A stretch of 64,000 bases of DNA, from assembly GCF_016808095.1 (NCBI RefSeq), contig NC_068971.1:8506501-8570500 (forward strand), read 5' to 3'. Of the stretch, positions 1 to 11,671 are shown in pieces. The notes beneath the pieces are model-generated. The model had not been told where the DNA came from. It did not search any database and saw only the letters and a program-made list of their open reading frames with translations. The translations under genes and the position numbers were made by a program. Numbering within the stretch: position 1 is the first letter of the stretch; every line of letters starts with the position of its first letter. Origin of the DNA: Vigna angularis (taxonomy: Eukaryota > Streptophyta > Magnoliopsida > Fabales > Fabaceae).

Positions 1-582
1 CATTCTCCACATCATCATCCACCTCACCCTCCACATCATCTACCTTTTTCATTTACTTTTTCCACATCATTTCCATATTAATTTTATATATCAACTTTTC
101 TAATTATTCCACTTACTTTTTTTAATTATATCTTCTCCATCAACATTTTTTATTATCCATTTTTCTCCACCTTATTTTTCCACCCACTTTTTATATTATT
201 TCTTTCACTTATTTTCCACATTAACTTTTACTATTCACTATATTTTATTTTACCTACTTTCTCCACCAACTTTTTATATTATTTCTTTCACTTAATTTCC
301 ATACCTAATTTCTCCACCACCTTTTTATATTATTTCTTTCACTTAATTTCCACACCTAATTTCTCCACCAACTTTTTATATTATTTCTTTCACTTATTTT
401 CCACATTAACTTTTACTATTCACTATATTTTATTTCACCTAATTTTTCCACAAACTTTTTATATTATTTCTTTCACTTATTTTCCACATTAACTTTTTCT
501 ATTCACCTTTTTTTAATTCATCTAAATTTTCCACCAACTTATTATATTATTTTTATTCATCAACTTTCTTCATCCTTAACTC

Positions 583-590
583 TATAAATA
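583..590 (+). promoter_or_regulatory. TATA box of Ogre-like 5' LTR
   Basis: TATAAATA lies in the LTR, followed about 30 bp on by CATTCTCTTCACTTCACAAA, a plausible transcription start region. The same box is at 9810-9817 in the 3' LTR. Confidence 0.65.
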
Positions 591-1030
591 CCTACATTCT
601 CTTCACTTCACAAACAAAAAATTACATAATATCCATCTCTTCTCTCTCAAAATCTCTTCATTCCATCCCAAAACTCTACTTCATTTTTCTCTCACATTTT
701 ACTATTTCCTAATCCCTCTATACATAGTAAATCCCATACCACATTTCTACTACAAATTCATCTTCTTCACCATCAATCAACCTCTTCTCACAACTTATTA
801 CAAGCAAAGTCTTGCTTCATCTTTCAAATCTTTAACAAGGTACACATTTTCTTTTCATTCTACTTATATTCATTTTGATCATTTTTTAGTTTATAAATTT
901 ATCCTATTTTCTACCACAATTTTATCCTATGCTTTTTGATATTTTTACGTCATAGATATTTCAACTCATCTCTCTTTCTTAATAAAAAAAATAAAAAATA
1001 TAAAACTTTAAAAACATGTAATAATAAATA

Positions 1031-1330
1031 TCGGTATGAGTACTTGTGCGATCGTACGCATCAGCCTAGTACTCGTTACCCAAAATATAAAATAAACAAA
1101 AAAAAGCCGTATGAGTGCTCGTGCGATCGTACGCATCAGCCTAGTACTCATTTCGCAAAACAATAAAAAATAATAAAAAAGCCGTGTGAGTGCTCGTGCG
1201 ATCGTACGCATCAGCCTAGTACTCATTACGCAAAACAATAAAAAACAAAGAAAAAGCCGTATGAGTGCTCGTGCGATCGTACGCATCAGCCTAGTGCTCA
1301 TTACGCAAAAAAATCTAAATATTACATCAA
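1031..1330. repeat. Four 75-bp tandem repeats inside the LTR
   Basis: Copies begin near 1031, 1106, 1181 and 1256. Each has a conserved core of about 45 bp around GTGCGATCGTACGCATCAGC, followed by an A-rich spacer. Because 75 is a multiple of three, the array produces repetitive open frames on both strands, which I do not regard as genes. The same array is at 10258-10557. Confidence 0.9.
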
Positions 1331-1943
1331 AAAATACCAAAAAATATAAAATCTTCAAAAACCAAAAAAATCAACAACAAACAATCTTTCTAGCCAGAAC
1401 TACGTGATCCTTGATTCTCCATCAAAAGTGGAGATACGTAGGAGCAAGGCCAGACCTTGTCAGGTTCATTTCCCTAAAAATCCAAAATCATTTTCCAAAC
1501 AAAATTTTCAAACAATTTCTCAACAAATTTCTCAAACATTTTCTAAATGAACTACGGAACCCTGATTTCTCATTCTGAATGAGAATACGTAGGAGCAAGG
1601 TCAATCCTTGTCGGGCCCAAAAAACTAAAAAAATATTGTTTGTTTTTCTTTAGAGTTTTATTTTAAGGGAAAGTTAAACATTTTGAAAACCACATCCATA
1701 TTCGCGCATTTAGTTAAAGGTACTGCCTTAGGGCAGGCGTTGTAGGGTGCTAATACCTTCCCTACACGTAACCGACTCCCGAACCGAGGATCTGGTTCAA
1801 TTTGACCATGCCTTATCATATTATGGTTTTTCCGTAGTTTTCCAGAATAAACTATGGTGGCGACTCCAAATCTTCTTTTTCAAAAACGCGTTTCCTCTTT
1901 TATGGATCGTCGTCCCGTCGTGATTTTTTCCGGTTGCGACAGA

Positions 1944-1960
1944 TGGCGACTCCACTGGGG
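1944..1960 (+). other. Primer-binding site (tRNA-Arg) of Ogre-like element
   Basis: TGGCGACTCCACTGGGG starts two bases after the LTR. It matches the complement of the 3' end of plant tRNA-Arg plus CCA with one mismatch, by my recollection of that tRNA. Ogre elements of legumes are known to use tRNA-Arg. Confidence 0.75.
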
Positions 1961-3189
1961 ACGTCAGAGAGTCAGGCCATTTAATTAGATAAGCGAATTC
2001 GATGTGGTTTTTCTTTGTGTTTTTATTCCCTTTGTCTTTATCTATGTTTAATATTTGGAATAATTGCATGTGAGTTTCTTTTACTTTTTATTTATGTTTG
2101 AAATAATGATTTCTACTTATCTGTGTTTATTTTTGCAATTGTTGTTTTACATTATAATCTCCCTCCACACGATATGCATATCATGAGTGAGGCCCTATAC
2201 CCGGGTCTGAGCGCAACTTAGAAATAGAGGGGTTGTGTAGCGGTGTCACTCTAGGATGTACTTCCTGTCTGGCTATCGTGAGAACTCCAGCTAGAGTCTG
2301 TTCTCTTCATTTGTGTATCCACATCTAGTTGATTACTCTGACTGTTGTGGAGAAACAGTGAAAAGAGCCATAGCTCTAGTGGCCTTGATTTAAGGATTAG
2401 GAAGCTATCCTTGTGAGTGCATATATTTGGCCTTAGAACTTTAGTCACTCAACCTTAGATAAGGCACAAAAGGGAGATTAATTGTTCAAGTTTGTCAGTC
2501 AGCCTTTTTCTTTCTATAAATGTGTCATGCTTCTTTTGAAAAAAAAAAGAAGAAAAAAATTGATAAATAAATAAATAAGGTTTGAATTCGTAATTAATTT
2601 TGTCTCGGAATCATTCAAAAAAAAAACGAAAAAATTACACTTTCTTAATTTTTGGGGCAACGCCTTTCTTGCTTGTGTATGGGATGGAAGCGGTATTTCC
2701 ATTTGGGGTTCAATCAGAGGAAGAGGAGTAGGTTTAAGCCCAATTAAATTAACTCGATTTCATAAAAAAAAAAGAAAAAAAAAAGAGGATTAACGGCAGT
2801 GTGTCAGGGGCAATAGCACCAAGAACGAATCGCAAGAATAAAAAAAATCAAAATTGTAAATATGTTGGGGCAATATAAATCATCTAATACATCTTTTTTT
2901 CATACAAATAAAATGCGAATTGTTGTTATCCTTCAAAAAAAATTGTTCTTTCAAATGAAAATTAATTTTTTCGCATGTATATATATATTTCTTAAGAATA
3001 AAAATTAAAAAAAAAACAAATATAATTAACTCATATTGAAACAATATTTTTAAGCTTTGAGAATTGTTTTTGTTTAGTTAAGACTCAATTGTGCATTTTT
3101 CTTGTGTCCGTTTTCAATAAAAAATGAACCAAATAAAATCATAAATAAAAAAGGAAAACTTTCAAAAAAAAATTGAAAATCTGAAAACG

Positions 3190-4700
3190 GGTAGGGTTTT
3201 GTTGGGTCAATCCGGCCCAATTCAAGATTTCTTAGATGATCCAATTTCACCAAAAATAATAATAATAAAACAAAATAAAAAAATGATAAATGGAAATTTT
3301 TCAAAAATAATAAATGAAGTGATGTAAAATCTGAAATGTTCAAAATTGTTTTTTTCATTTGCATGATAAAGGACATTTTTCAGGTTCATTGGGCCTCATT
3401 GTCATGTTAGCCTTCTTTGAACCCAATTCTTCTGAAATATAAATTTGAGTGAAGAATTATTTTGGCATGTTTGTAATTTCACATCACACCATTTTGTTTG
3501 ATTTTATTCCTTCTTCTTCTACATTCTGAATAAATCTAAAAATAAAAAATATTGAAAAAAGGGAACAGTGCTCGAGCCCATTAGGCCCAATGGCCTTCAT
3601 GGTTTTCTCTCGAGTCTACTTCTTTTGAAAATATGTCGAAAATATTTTGTTTTCGCATTTTTGTTGTTGAATAATGTATCATTCTGAGATTTGTCAAAAA
3701 AAAAAAATTTTGGTTTCAATTTTTTCAGTAGGAATAGTTATCGTTGAGCCCATTTGGGCCCATTTTCAGTGTAATGTTTTCCTTAGTTTTGTTTTCTCAA
3801 ATAAATAAATAAAATAAAATAAAAAACATTTCCCTCATCATGTTTCATAATTTTCACATAATGTCAGACTTCACTTTAAAACAAAAAAATAAAAATATTT
3901 TCAATTCCCTGTGTCGCACTCACATTTGGGTCCGTCCGGCCCGTTAAGCTGAGACTGCCTTGCATTTGGTTCGACTTGCTTCAGGTCAAAGTTTGACCCA
4001 TTTTTCTTTGTAGTCATGTAAAATAAAAGCCAATCAAGACCTCAAAAAAAAATATATCAAAATAATAATTTTGAACACTTTCTGTTTAGTACAATCTTCC
4101 AAGTTGTCATTTTCTTTGAATTTGTAGTTAAAAAAAAATCTGAGAATGAAAGATGAACAGTTTTTGAGCCCATTAGGCCCCGTTGTCATATGTGGTTTCT
4201 CTTGAACCAGTGCATCTGAATTTCTGAAAAATAAAAAATACATGTTTATGTAGATTTCGTGTTTTCAATTCATAATTTCCCTTTCCATTTGTGTGAACAA
4301 GTATTTGTGCAAAGAGAAAAAAAAAATAAAGGAATTCAGACCCTTGTCTGAAGATTTTGTCATGGTTGTAAAAAGAATAGTGTTGGGCCCTTTGAGTCTA
4401 GTAGTGTTACAAGATTTTCTTTAGTCCAATCTTGTGAAATTCTCTCATAAAAAAAAAAGAATTTCTTTTAGCTTGTTCCATAAACTATGAAAAATGAAAA
4501 AAATGTTTTCTTTGTCACCTTCTTGTGTCAAGCTTTCACGGCTCAGGTCATCTGATCCATTAGGTCAATGTGCCTGGTAAGTCCAACTTCCTTCTATGTT
4601 AATTCTCCTCAGGTCCAATCTGATTTGGATTTTTCCCGTGTAAAAAAGAAAAGTCCAATTCTAAGCTCATTAAGTCCATTTCTCGTTCTCTATTAAAAAA
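3190..4700. repeat. Degenerate ~180-bp phased blocks centred on a GAGCCCATTAGGCCC-like motif
   Basis: A motif resembling GAGCCCATTAGGCCCAATGG recurs with decay near 3213, 3391, 3585, 3758, 3937, 4177, 4386, 4557 and 4665. Most spacings are 170-240 bp. A-rich DNA fills between. It looks like an old tandem array in which only the core stayed recognisable. Confidence 0.6.
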
Positions 4701-4975
4701 AAATATATACAAAAATATTTCCTTCAATAAACTCATAATTTTTCCTCATTAACACATTTTTCATTCATAAAATAAAATGCAGCATAAGCTTGAAAATACA
4801 AAAAGATTTCCTTCCGTAAATTGCATAATTTTCCTTCAGTAATATATTTGTCAAATAAAAAAACAGCATAATTGTGGAAGATACAAATTGTTAACAATGT
4901 GTTTTCAGTACACTCTTCCAAATTATCATGCATGATTTTCTTGGAATTTGTTGTCAAAAAATTTTAGAACTAAAG

Positions 4976-5262
4976 AGGCCCAGATTCCACATTGGCTGAG
5001 ATGTACCAATTTCCACAATAGCTCATAAAGGCCATTTCCCATACTGGCTTGCAAAGCTCAGCTTCCATGCTGACTCGCAAAGCCCAGATTCCATATTGGC
5101 CCAGAAAGCCCATTTCCCATACTGGCTTGCAAAGCCCAGCTTCCATGCTGACCCGCAAGGCCCAGTTTCCATTGGCCAAGAAATCCCAATTTCCACAATG
5201 GCTCACAAAGCCTATTTCCCATATCGGCCTGCGAAGTCCAGTTTCCAGGCTGGTCCGCAAAG
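4976..5262. repeat. Short imperfect repeats (AAAGCCCAGCTTCCATGCTG type)
   Basis: About nine imperfect units of roughly 30 bp are built on GCAAAGCCCAGCTTCCATGC and CATTTCCCATACTGGCTTGC. Both strands are open across the array, which explains the 81-99 residue frames here. Confidence 0.75.
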
Positions 5263-6339
5263 CCCAATTTAAAAAAAAAAAACCAAAAAAATCTGTTTTT
5301 CAACTAGTATCATCATTTTCATTTCATATTACTTTGCTTCAGGCATAAAACCAAAAAAATACGCAAAAGTTGAGTCAATCGTTTTCGATGCAAATCATCC
5401 ATTTTATGAGATTTCAAAAAAAAATGTAATGGATGTCATAATCTCTTGTAGTCAAATGTTTGAGTCACATATTCTTAAGAGATATCTGTGTGTGCATTGC
5501 TTGAAAACATCATCCTTCAACCTTCATTAAACAAGAGATTGACCCAATCATGTTCTTGAGCCCAAATAATAAACACAAAGTTTTACACTGGGGCAGATTT
5601 TCCATTACCTCCACTGGCTTTCATTTGGGAGATCCTGGAATCCGTTATGACAAAAAAAAATGACTCTTGTTGAGATCATTTAATCTTGTCTCCTAATTAA
5701 TCTTGTGAAAATAAAACAACCAAAATTTGAAATGACGTGTGGCCATCTTTCTTCATAAAAAAAAAATATATCCTTTGATACCAAATTTGAGCAAATAAGA
5801 AATTTCTTTTCAAATTTTACCCAAACAAGAGTTACCATCACAATAAAAGTCGACTCAAATTGCAGGAAAAAGCACACTTAGTAATCAAATGAAGAGAATT
5901 CCTCAAAAGTGAAGCAAAAACGGAAAGAATCACAAAGTGATGACAAACAAAGAATGAAATTTGAGAAATGACAATGAAAGTCAAAACAATTTTGACGAAT
6001 AACTGATACAAAGTGTAGATGGTCACTCTTGGTTCAAAAAAAAATTGGGCCTTTATATCTTTTCTTTCAATACCTTTCAACCCAAGCCACATTACAAGCC
6101 CAATAAAAGTCCACACAGATTGAATAATGGTTGCTTAAATTTTCATAAAGCTTAATTTTGAGATAAGACAAAATGACTAACAATGCAGTTGTAAAAAAAA
6201 TGAAAAAAATAATAATAAATGTCCTCAGAAGAAGGGAACTCCCTATTGATCAAAATTATACAAAGGAAAATCAAGCCAATTTGGGCAATCCTTTCAAGCC
6301 AATCATTTCCATATCCATCACAAATTTTTGAAACAAATT

Positions 6340-6850
6340 CATGTCCCATTCAAACTCTTCCACCGAGTCTCGAACTTGGGGCAACTTTGTAAGCTTTTCA
6401 TAACCTTTTCGCCTGTTCTTCAAAACCAGGGCAATTATGTGAGTTTCATATGTTTCGGCCCGGCACATTCAGAATATTGGACAACTTTGTTAATCTCACA
6501 TTTGTTTCATCTGTATATTCAAAGTTCGTACCAAGACCGGGACATCCCTTGTTGGGCCTCTCAGATTTGGCCGCACTGAAATTCATAAATCCACCCTCAA
6601 AACAGGGGCAGACACTTTGGGGCTTTGTATGATTTTGAGTCCATCTTATCATTGGTAAACCCAAAGTGGGGGGCAATCTCTTTTTGAACCTCGCTTAATT
6701 GACTCTTACCCAAAACTAGGGATAACTCTGTGAGTAGCATGTGAATATTCAAAGCTCAGGGCATCCCTTGTTGGGCCTCGCATGATCTTGGTTCGCCCCG
6801 AACTTCAAAAATCCATCACCACCAAAATTGAGGCAATTTGTAAATCTCAC
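6340..6850. repeat. Degenerate ~230-bp repeats with GGGACATCCCTTGTTGGGCC
   Basis: The blocks GGGACATCCCTTGTTGGGCC (near 6540) and GGGCATCCCTTGTTGGGCCT (near 6758) are each followed by ATCCA.CC..AAA and GGGGCA-type segments. They form at least two diverged copies of a repeat of about 230 bp. Confidence 0.55.
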
Positions 6851-7768
6851 ATGATATTCTCACTCCCTGATTCATGATTTATTCCCTCGTAATTCACAGA
6901 TACATTTGTCCATACCTATCTTTTTACCATGCCCCAAGCTAGAGTAGCTTCTGAGTATATACTACCTCACATTGGCATTTGTAATTGTTTTAAGGAGTAA
7001 GAGGCCCAAGTAGCCAACTCGGTACTCTCCAAATCCTTCCACATATTTGTCCCAACCCTTGATATCAAGCATGTACGCACTAATATTTCGTAAGGAAATT
7101 TCTAGCACAAAAGCTTCATTTTGAACATTTAACTTTAGAATTTGACATCCATAAAAAAAAATTATGATAAAAGTCTAAATCTCCATAGACCGGATGATTT
7201 CAAAGAAAAACAACTTGACTCAGTAAAAAGTGTCATAGTTTCATAATCTTCCATCACGGATCAAGAGTCAACATCATGTACACATTCTCGTGAATGTTCA
7301 TCAAATCTTCTTCTTTCAAAAAGACAAAAAAATCAAAATGCATCAAATTTTTCCCCTCCAATTTCAAAATTTACAACAATAATGTTTCTCTTGCATATCA
7401 AAGCTGCAAAATCCTAATCCTTGTACAAAAATGCAACACTTTGTTTATTGATTTCAAAAATTTCAAAAAAAAAAAAAATCAACAGAGTCAGCATCATGTA
7501 CATATTTTCAAAAAAAAAAAACTTCGAATTTGTTTTCGTAAATATTTATCAAATCTCCTTCCTTCAAAAAGGCAAAAAAATCAACATGCATCAAAGCTTT
7601 CTCCTGCAATTTCCAAATTTACATCAACCATGCTTCTCATTTCAAAAAAAAAAATAATGGACACTCATTTCTATCTGAAAAAAAAAAAAAATCAACATCT
7701 CAAAATTTCAAAACAAATTCAAAATTTTAATTTCAAAACAATCAAACAATTTTACTTTTTGCCATTGG

Positions 7769-8692
7769 TATCTTGGCCCTCTGCGAGGCAATGGTCAAGT
7801 CCAGGTTTTAATTTTCTGTTATCGACCCTCTGCGTGGCAATGGTCGGATTTAAATTTCTATTCTGTGAGTTTGGCCCTCTGCGAGGCAATGGTCAAATCC
7901 AGGTTTTAAATTTCTGTTCTGTGAGTTTGGCCCTCTGCGAGGCAATGGTCAAGTCCAGGTTTTTAATTTTCTGTTATCGACCCTCTGCGTGGCAATGGTC
8001 GGATTTAAATTTATGTTCTGTGAGTTTGGCCCTCTGCGAGGCAATGGTCAAATCCAGGTTTTAAATTTCTGTTCTGTGAGTTTGGCCCTCTGCGAGGCAA
8101 TGGTCAAATCCAGGTTTTAAATTTCTGTTCTGTGAGTTTGGCCCTCTGCGAGGCAATGGTCAAATCCAGGTTTTAAATTTCTGTTCTGTGAGTTTGGCCC
8201 TCTGCGAGGCAATGGTCAAGTCCAGGTTTTTAATTTTCTATTATCGACCCTTTGCGTGGCAATGGTCGGATTTAAATTTCTGTTCTGTGAGTTTGGCCCT
8301 CTGCGAGGCAATGGTCAAGTCCAGGTTTTTAATTTTCTGTTATCGACCCTCTGCGTGGAAATGGTCGGATTTAAATTTCTGTTCTGTGAGTTTGGCCCTC
8401 TGCGAGGCAATGGTCAAGTCCAGGTTTTTAATTTTCTGTTATCGACCCTCTGCGTGGCAATGGTCGGATTTAAATTTCTGTTCTGTGAGTTTGGCCCTCT
8501 GCGAGGCAATGGTCAAATCCAGGTTTTGAATTTATGTTCTGTGAGTTTGGCCCTCTGCAAGGCAATGGTCGAGCCCAATTTTACTTTCTGTCATTGGCAT
8601 CTCGGCCCTCTGCAAGGCAATGGTCGAGCCCAATTTTACTTTCTGTCCTTGGCATCTCGGCCCTCTGCAAGGCAATGGTCGAGACCAGCAAT
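7769..8692. repeat. Tandem array of ~49/56-bp units with higher-order order
   Basis: Units contain CCCTCTGCGAGGCAATGGTC. A longer variant of about 56 bp (TTTGGCCCTCTGCGAGG...) and a shorter one of about 49 bp (ATCGACCCTCTGCGTGG...) occur in a recurring order (A-B-A-A-B-A...), with runs of the longer unit near 8020-8220. From about 8550 a third variant ending ACTTTCTGTCATTGGCATCT takes over. There are about 17 units. Arrays of this kind in the 3' non-coding part are typical of Tat/Ogre elements. Confidence 0.88.
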
Positions 8693-8702
8693 CAAACTCA
8701 TC

Positions 8703-8835
8703 ATTCACTTCCATAGGGTTGGTACACCCTCCACGAGGTTTCTACACCTCATTCACTTCCATAGGGTTGGTACACCCTCCACGAGGTTTTTACACCTCAT
8801 CAACTTCATCTATAGGGTTGTTACACCCTCAATAA
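8703..8835. repeat. Three ~48-bp tandem repeats
   Basis: The unit is CATTCACTTCCATAGGGTTG followed by GTACACCCTCCACGAGG and TT.TACACCT; the third copy is diverged. It lies between the larger array and the purine tract. Confidence 0.8.
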
Positions 8836-8998
8836 TGTCTGCACCTCATTTCTTTTAGCCTTGTTCATTTTGTTTAGATTTCCCTGTTTGTTTCTCGCTC
8901 ATTTTGAAATCTGGACGAAATTAGTGTTTCTTTCTTTACTTAGCTTTTACTCCGATAATACAAAAATCTCACATTTTCATATTATCTAGTAAAATCTA

Positions 8999-9014
8999 AG
9001 TAAAGAGGGGCAGC
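8999..9014 (+). other. Polypurine tract of Ogre-like element
   Basis: AGTAAAGAGGGGCAGC directly precedes the LTR start TGTCAACACC. Confidence 0.75.
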
Positions 9015-11168
9015 TGTCAACACCCAATTTCGTCCGGATTGACTAGTAGATTTATTTTATTTGCATCATGAGTATAAAATAAATAAAAAAAAAACACCAA
9101 AAAAAATGAAAAATACTATTTATTTTACTTTTTGCACCCCCAAGTTTTCTTTTAAACACTCAATCCAATGGCCCAAAATAATCTCATTTTTTTACTTCCT
9201 CACCACCCATCTCTTCTTATCACACCCCATTCTCCACATCATCATCCACCTCACCCTCCACATCATCTACCTTTTTCATTTACTTTTTCCACATCATTTC
9301 CATATTAATTTTATATATCAACTTTTCTAATTATTCCACTTACTTTTTTTAATTATATCTTCTCCATCAACATTTTTTATTATCCATTTTTCTCCACCTT
9401 ATTTTTCCACCCACTTTTTATATTATTTCTTTCACTTATTTTCCACATTAACTTTTACTATTCACTATATTTTATTTTACCTACTTTCTCCACCAACTTT
9501 TTATATTATTTCTTTCACTTAATTTCCATACCTAATTTCTCCACCACCTTTTTATATTATTTCTTTCACTTAATTTCCACACCTAATTTCTCCACCAACT
9601 TTTTATATTATTTCTTTCACTTATTTTCCACATTAACTTTTACTATTCACTATATTTTATTTCACCTAATTTTTCCACAAACTTTTTATATTATTTCTTT
9701 CACTTATTTTCCACATTAACTTTTTCTATTCACCTTTTTTTAATTCATCTAAATTTTCCACCAACTTATTATATTATTTTTATTCATCAACTTTCTTCAT
9801 CCTTAACTCTATAAATACCTACATTCTCTTCACTTCACAAACAAAAAATTACATAATATCCATCTCTTCTCTCTCAAAATCTCTTCATTCCATCCCAAAA
9901 CTCTACTTCATTTTTCTCTCACATTTTACTATTTCCTAATCCCTCTATACATAGTAAATCCCATACCACATTTCTACTACAAATTCATCTTCTTCACCAT
10001 CAATCAACCTCTTCTCACAACTTATTACAAGCAAAGTCTTGCTTCATCTTTCAAATCTTTAACAAGGTACACATTTTCTTTTCATTCTACTTATATTCAT
10101 TTTGATCATTTTTTAGTTTATAAATTTATCCTATTTTCTACCACAATTTTATCCTATGCTTTTTGATATTTTTACGTCATAGATATTTCAACTCATCTCT
10201 CTTTCTTAATAAAAAAAATAAAAAATATAAAACTTTAAAAACATGTAATAATAAATATCGGTATGAGTACTTGTGCGATCGTACGCATCAGCCTAGTACT
10301 CGTTACCCAAAATATAAAATAAACAAAAAAAAGCCGTATGAGTGCTCGTGCGATCGTACGCATCAGCCTAGTACTCATTTCGCAAAACAATAAAAAATAA
10401 TAAAAAAGCCGTGTGAGTGCTCGTGCGATCGTACGCATCAGCCTAGTACTCATTACGCAAAACAATAAAAAACAAAGAAAAAGCCGTATGAGTGCTCGTG
10501 CGATCGTACGCATCAGCCTAGTGCTCATTACGCAAAAAAATCTAAATATTACATCAAAAAATACCAAAAAATATAAAATCTTCAAAAACCAAAAAAATCA
10601 ACAACAAACAATCTTTCTAGCCAGAACTACGTGATCCTTGATTCTCCATCAAAAGTGGAGATACGTAGGAGCAAGGCCAGACCTTGTCAGGTTCATTTCC
10701 CTAAAAATCCAAAATCATTTTCCAAACAAAATTTTCAAACAATTTCTCAACAAATTTCTCAAACATTTTCTAAATGAACTACGGAACCCTGATTTCTCAT
10801 TCTGAATGAGAATACGTAGGAGCAAGGTCAATCCTTGTCGGGCCCAAAAAACTAAAAAAATATTGTTTGTTTTTCTTTAGAGTTTTATTTTAAGGGAAAG
10901 TTAAACATTTTGAAAACCACATCCATATTCGCGCATTTAGTTAAAGGTACTGCCTTAGGGCAGGCGTTGTAGGGTGCTAATACCTTCCCTACACGTAACC
11001 GACTCCCGAACCGAGGATCTGGTTCAATTTGACCATGCCTTATCATATTATGGTTTTTCCGTAGTTTTCCAGAATAAACTATGGTGGCGACTCCAAATCT
11101 TCTTTTTCAAAAACGCGTTTCTTCTTTTATGGATCGTCGTCCCGTCGCGATTTTTTCCGGTTGCGACA
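9015..11168 (+). repeat. 3' LTR of Ogre-like element (complete, 2154 bp)
   Basis: It starts TGTCAACACC and ends TTGCGACA. It is the same sequence as 1-1941 with two observed substitutions. The TATA box is at 9810-9817 and the 75-bp repeats at 10258-10557. Reading direction is toward pseudogene A, which starts about 500 bp downstream. Confidence 0.92.
9810..9817 (+). promoter_or_regulatory. TATA box of Ogre-like 3' LTR
   Basis: TATAAATA is identical to the box at 583-590. Transcripts from here would read out of the element toward 11582-12701. Confidence 0.6.
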
Positions 11169-11581
11169 ACATGATTTCCCTTCAAAAGTTTAAAACAAGA
11201 AATATATAAATTACTTATACAATAATATCTTTTTTAATCTCTTATCCAACAATCACATCACGTTTTTTTTAAACCATTTTTCTTACTATACTTGTTCGTT
11301 GGTTTTGTAATTACATAAAAAAAAAATAAACGACCTTGATGATACTCCTTATAAGCGTGATCATATATAGCTTACCAATCACTAAATTTTTCCTAATTGG
11401 TCAATGAAAACTATAGTTAGTTCATGCATGATGTATCATCTACCATCAAGTTTTCTACTCATGCTCGCTTTTTCTTTTATTGACATCATTCTAAAGAGTC
11501 TAGCATTATTTCCAGAAGGTATTATTTGCTATTGTAATTATTGCTTTCTATTTTTTTTCATGCTTGTCTTCGCTGCTAAAG
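11169..11581 (+). promoter_or_regulatory. Upstream region of pseudogene A, partly shared with other family copies
   Basis: From about 11330 the sequence matches the upstream DNA of genes C, D and E: TCAATGAAAACTATAGTTAG, GCATGATGTATCATCTACCA, CTTTTTCTTTTATTGACATC. The Ogre-like element cuts off the homology farther upstream. The region presumably holds the ancestral promoter and first non-coding exon. Confidence 0.6.
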
Positions 11582-11667
11582 GTAGGTGTGAGTGTATAGA
11601 TACACAGGCAAAAAAAAATTGAAGTAGGAAAAATTGGGTAACGTTGTTTATATTGGTTTGTTTGCAG
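11582..11667 (+). other. 5'-UTR intron relic of pseudogene A
   Basis: Donor AAAG|GTAGGTGTGAG and acceptor TTTGTTTGCAG|TAACATG bound an 86-nt intron ending four bases before the ATG. The same arrangement is at 36357-36446 (copy D) and 53968-54063 (gene E), which supports a conserved leader intron. Confidence 0.7.
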
Positions 11668-11671
11668 TAAC

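Larger units (their letters stand above)
1..1941 (+). repeat. 5' LTR of the Ogre/Tat-like element (left-truncated by window)
   Basis: This is the direct repeat of 9228-11168. It is a pyrimidine-rich (C/T) leader with repeated TTTATATTATTTCTTTCACTT blocks at 240-500, then a TATA box, then four 75-bp repeats, and ends in TTGCGACA. No gene lies within it; the short open frames at 936-1407 arise from the tandem repeats. Confidence 0.9.
1942..9014 (+). other. Non-coding interior of the Ogre-like element
   Basis: This is 7.07 kb between the LTRs. After the primer site there is a leader (2160-2470), then low-complexity DNA with many A-runs and GGCCC-centred blocks (3190-4700), short repeats (4976-5262), longer degenerate repeats (6340-6850), and two tandem arrays (7770-8690 and 8703-8835). 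No frame shows a retroviral protease, RT, RNase H or integrase motif. The open frames at 7294-8064 and 8188-8858 are translations of the tandem repeat. Confidence 0.8.
1..11168 (+). mobile_element. Ogre/Tat-like Ty3/gypsy LTR retrotransposon, non-autonomous, 5' end outside window
   Basis: Bases 1-1941 and 9228-11168 are near-identical direct repeats with an offset of 9227. The right LTR starts with TGTCAACACC at 9015 and ends with TTGCGACA at 11168, giving 2154 bp with TG...CA ends; about 212 bp of the left LTR lie outside the window. A primer-binding site matching tRNA-Arg follows the left LTR, and a purine tract (AAAGAGGGGCAGC) precedes the right one. That primer choice is characteristic of the Ogre/Tat lineage. 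The 7.07-kb interior shows no protease, integrase or reverse-transcriptase frame, only tandem and degenerate repeats, so the element must be mobilised in trans. I saw only two LTR differences (1895 C versus 11122 T, and 1921 T versus 11148 C), so insertion was recent. The target duplication cannot be checked because the left end is missing. Confidence 0.88.

Noticed and set aside
1031..1330. CRISPR-like appearance of regularly spaced repeats
   Set aside because: The spacers are A-rich and nearly the same, and the setting is a plant LTR; this is an ordinary tandem repeat.
936..1407. Open frames on both strands with repeated MSTRLMRTIARAL or CDRTHQPST (also at 10163-10634)
   Set aside because: Produced by the 75-bp LTR repeats, whose length is a multiple of three.
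7294..8858. Open frames of 113-256 codons with repeated LALCEAMVKSRF
   Set aside because: They are translations of the 49/56-bp tandem repeat and adjoining A-rich DNA in the Ogre-like interior; no known domain, and overlapping frames are equally open.
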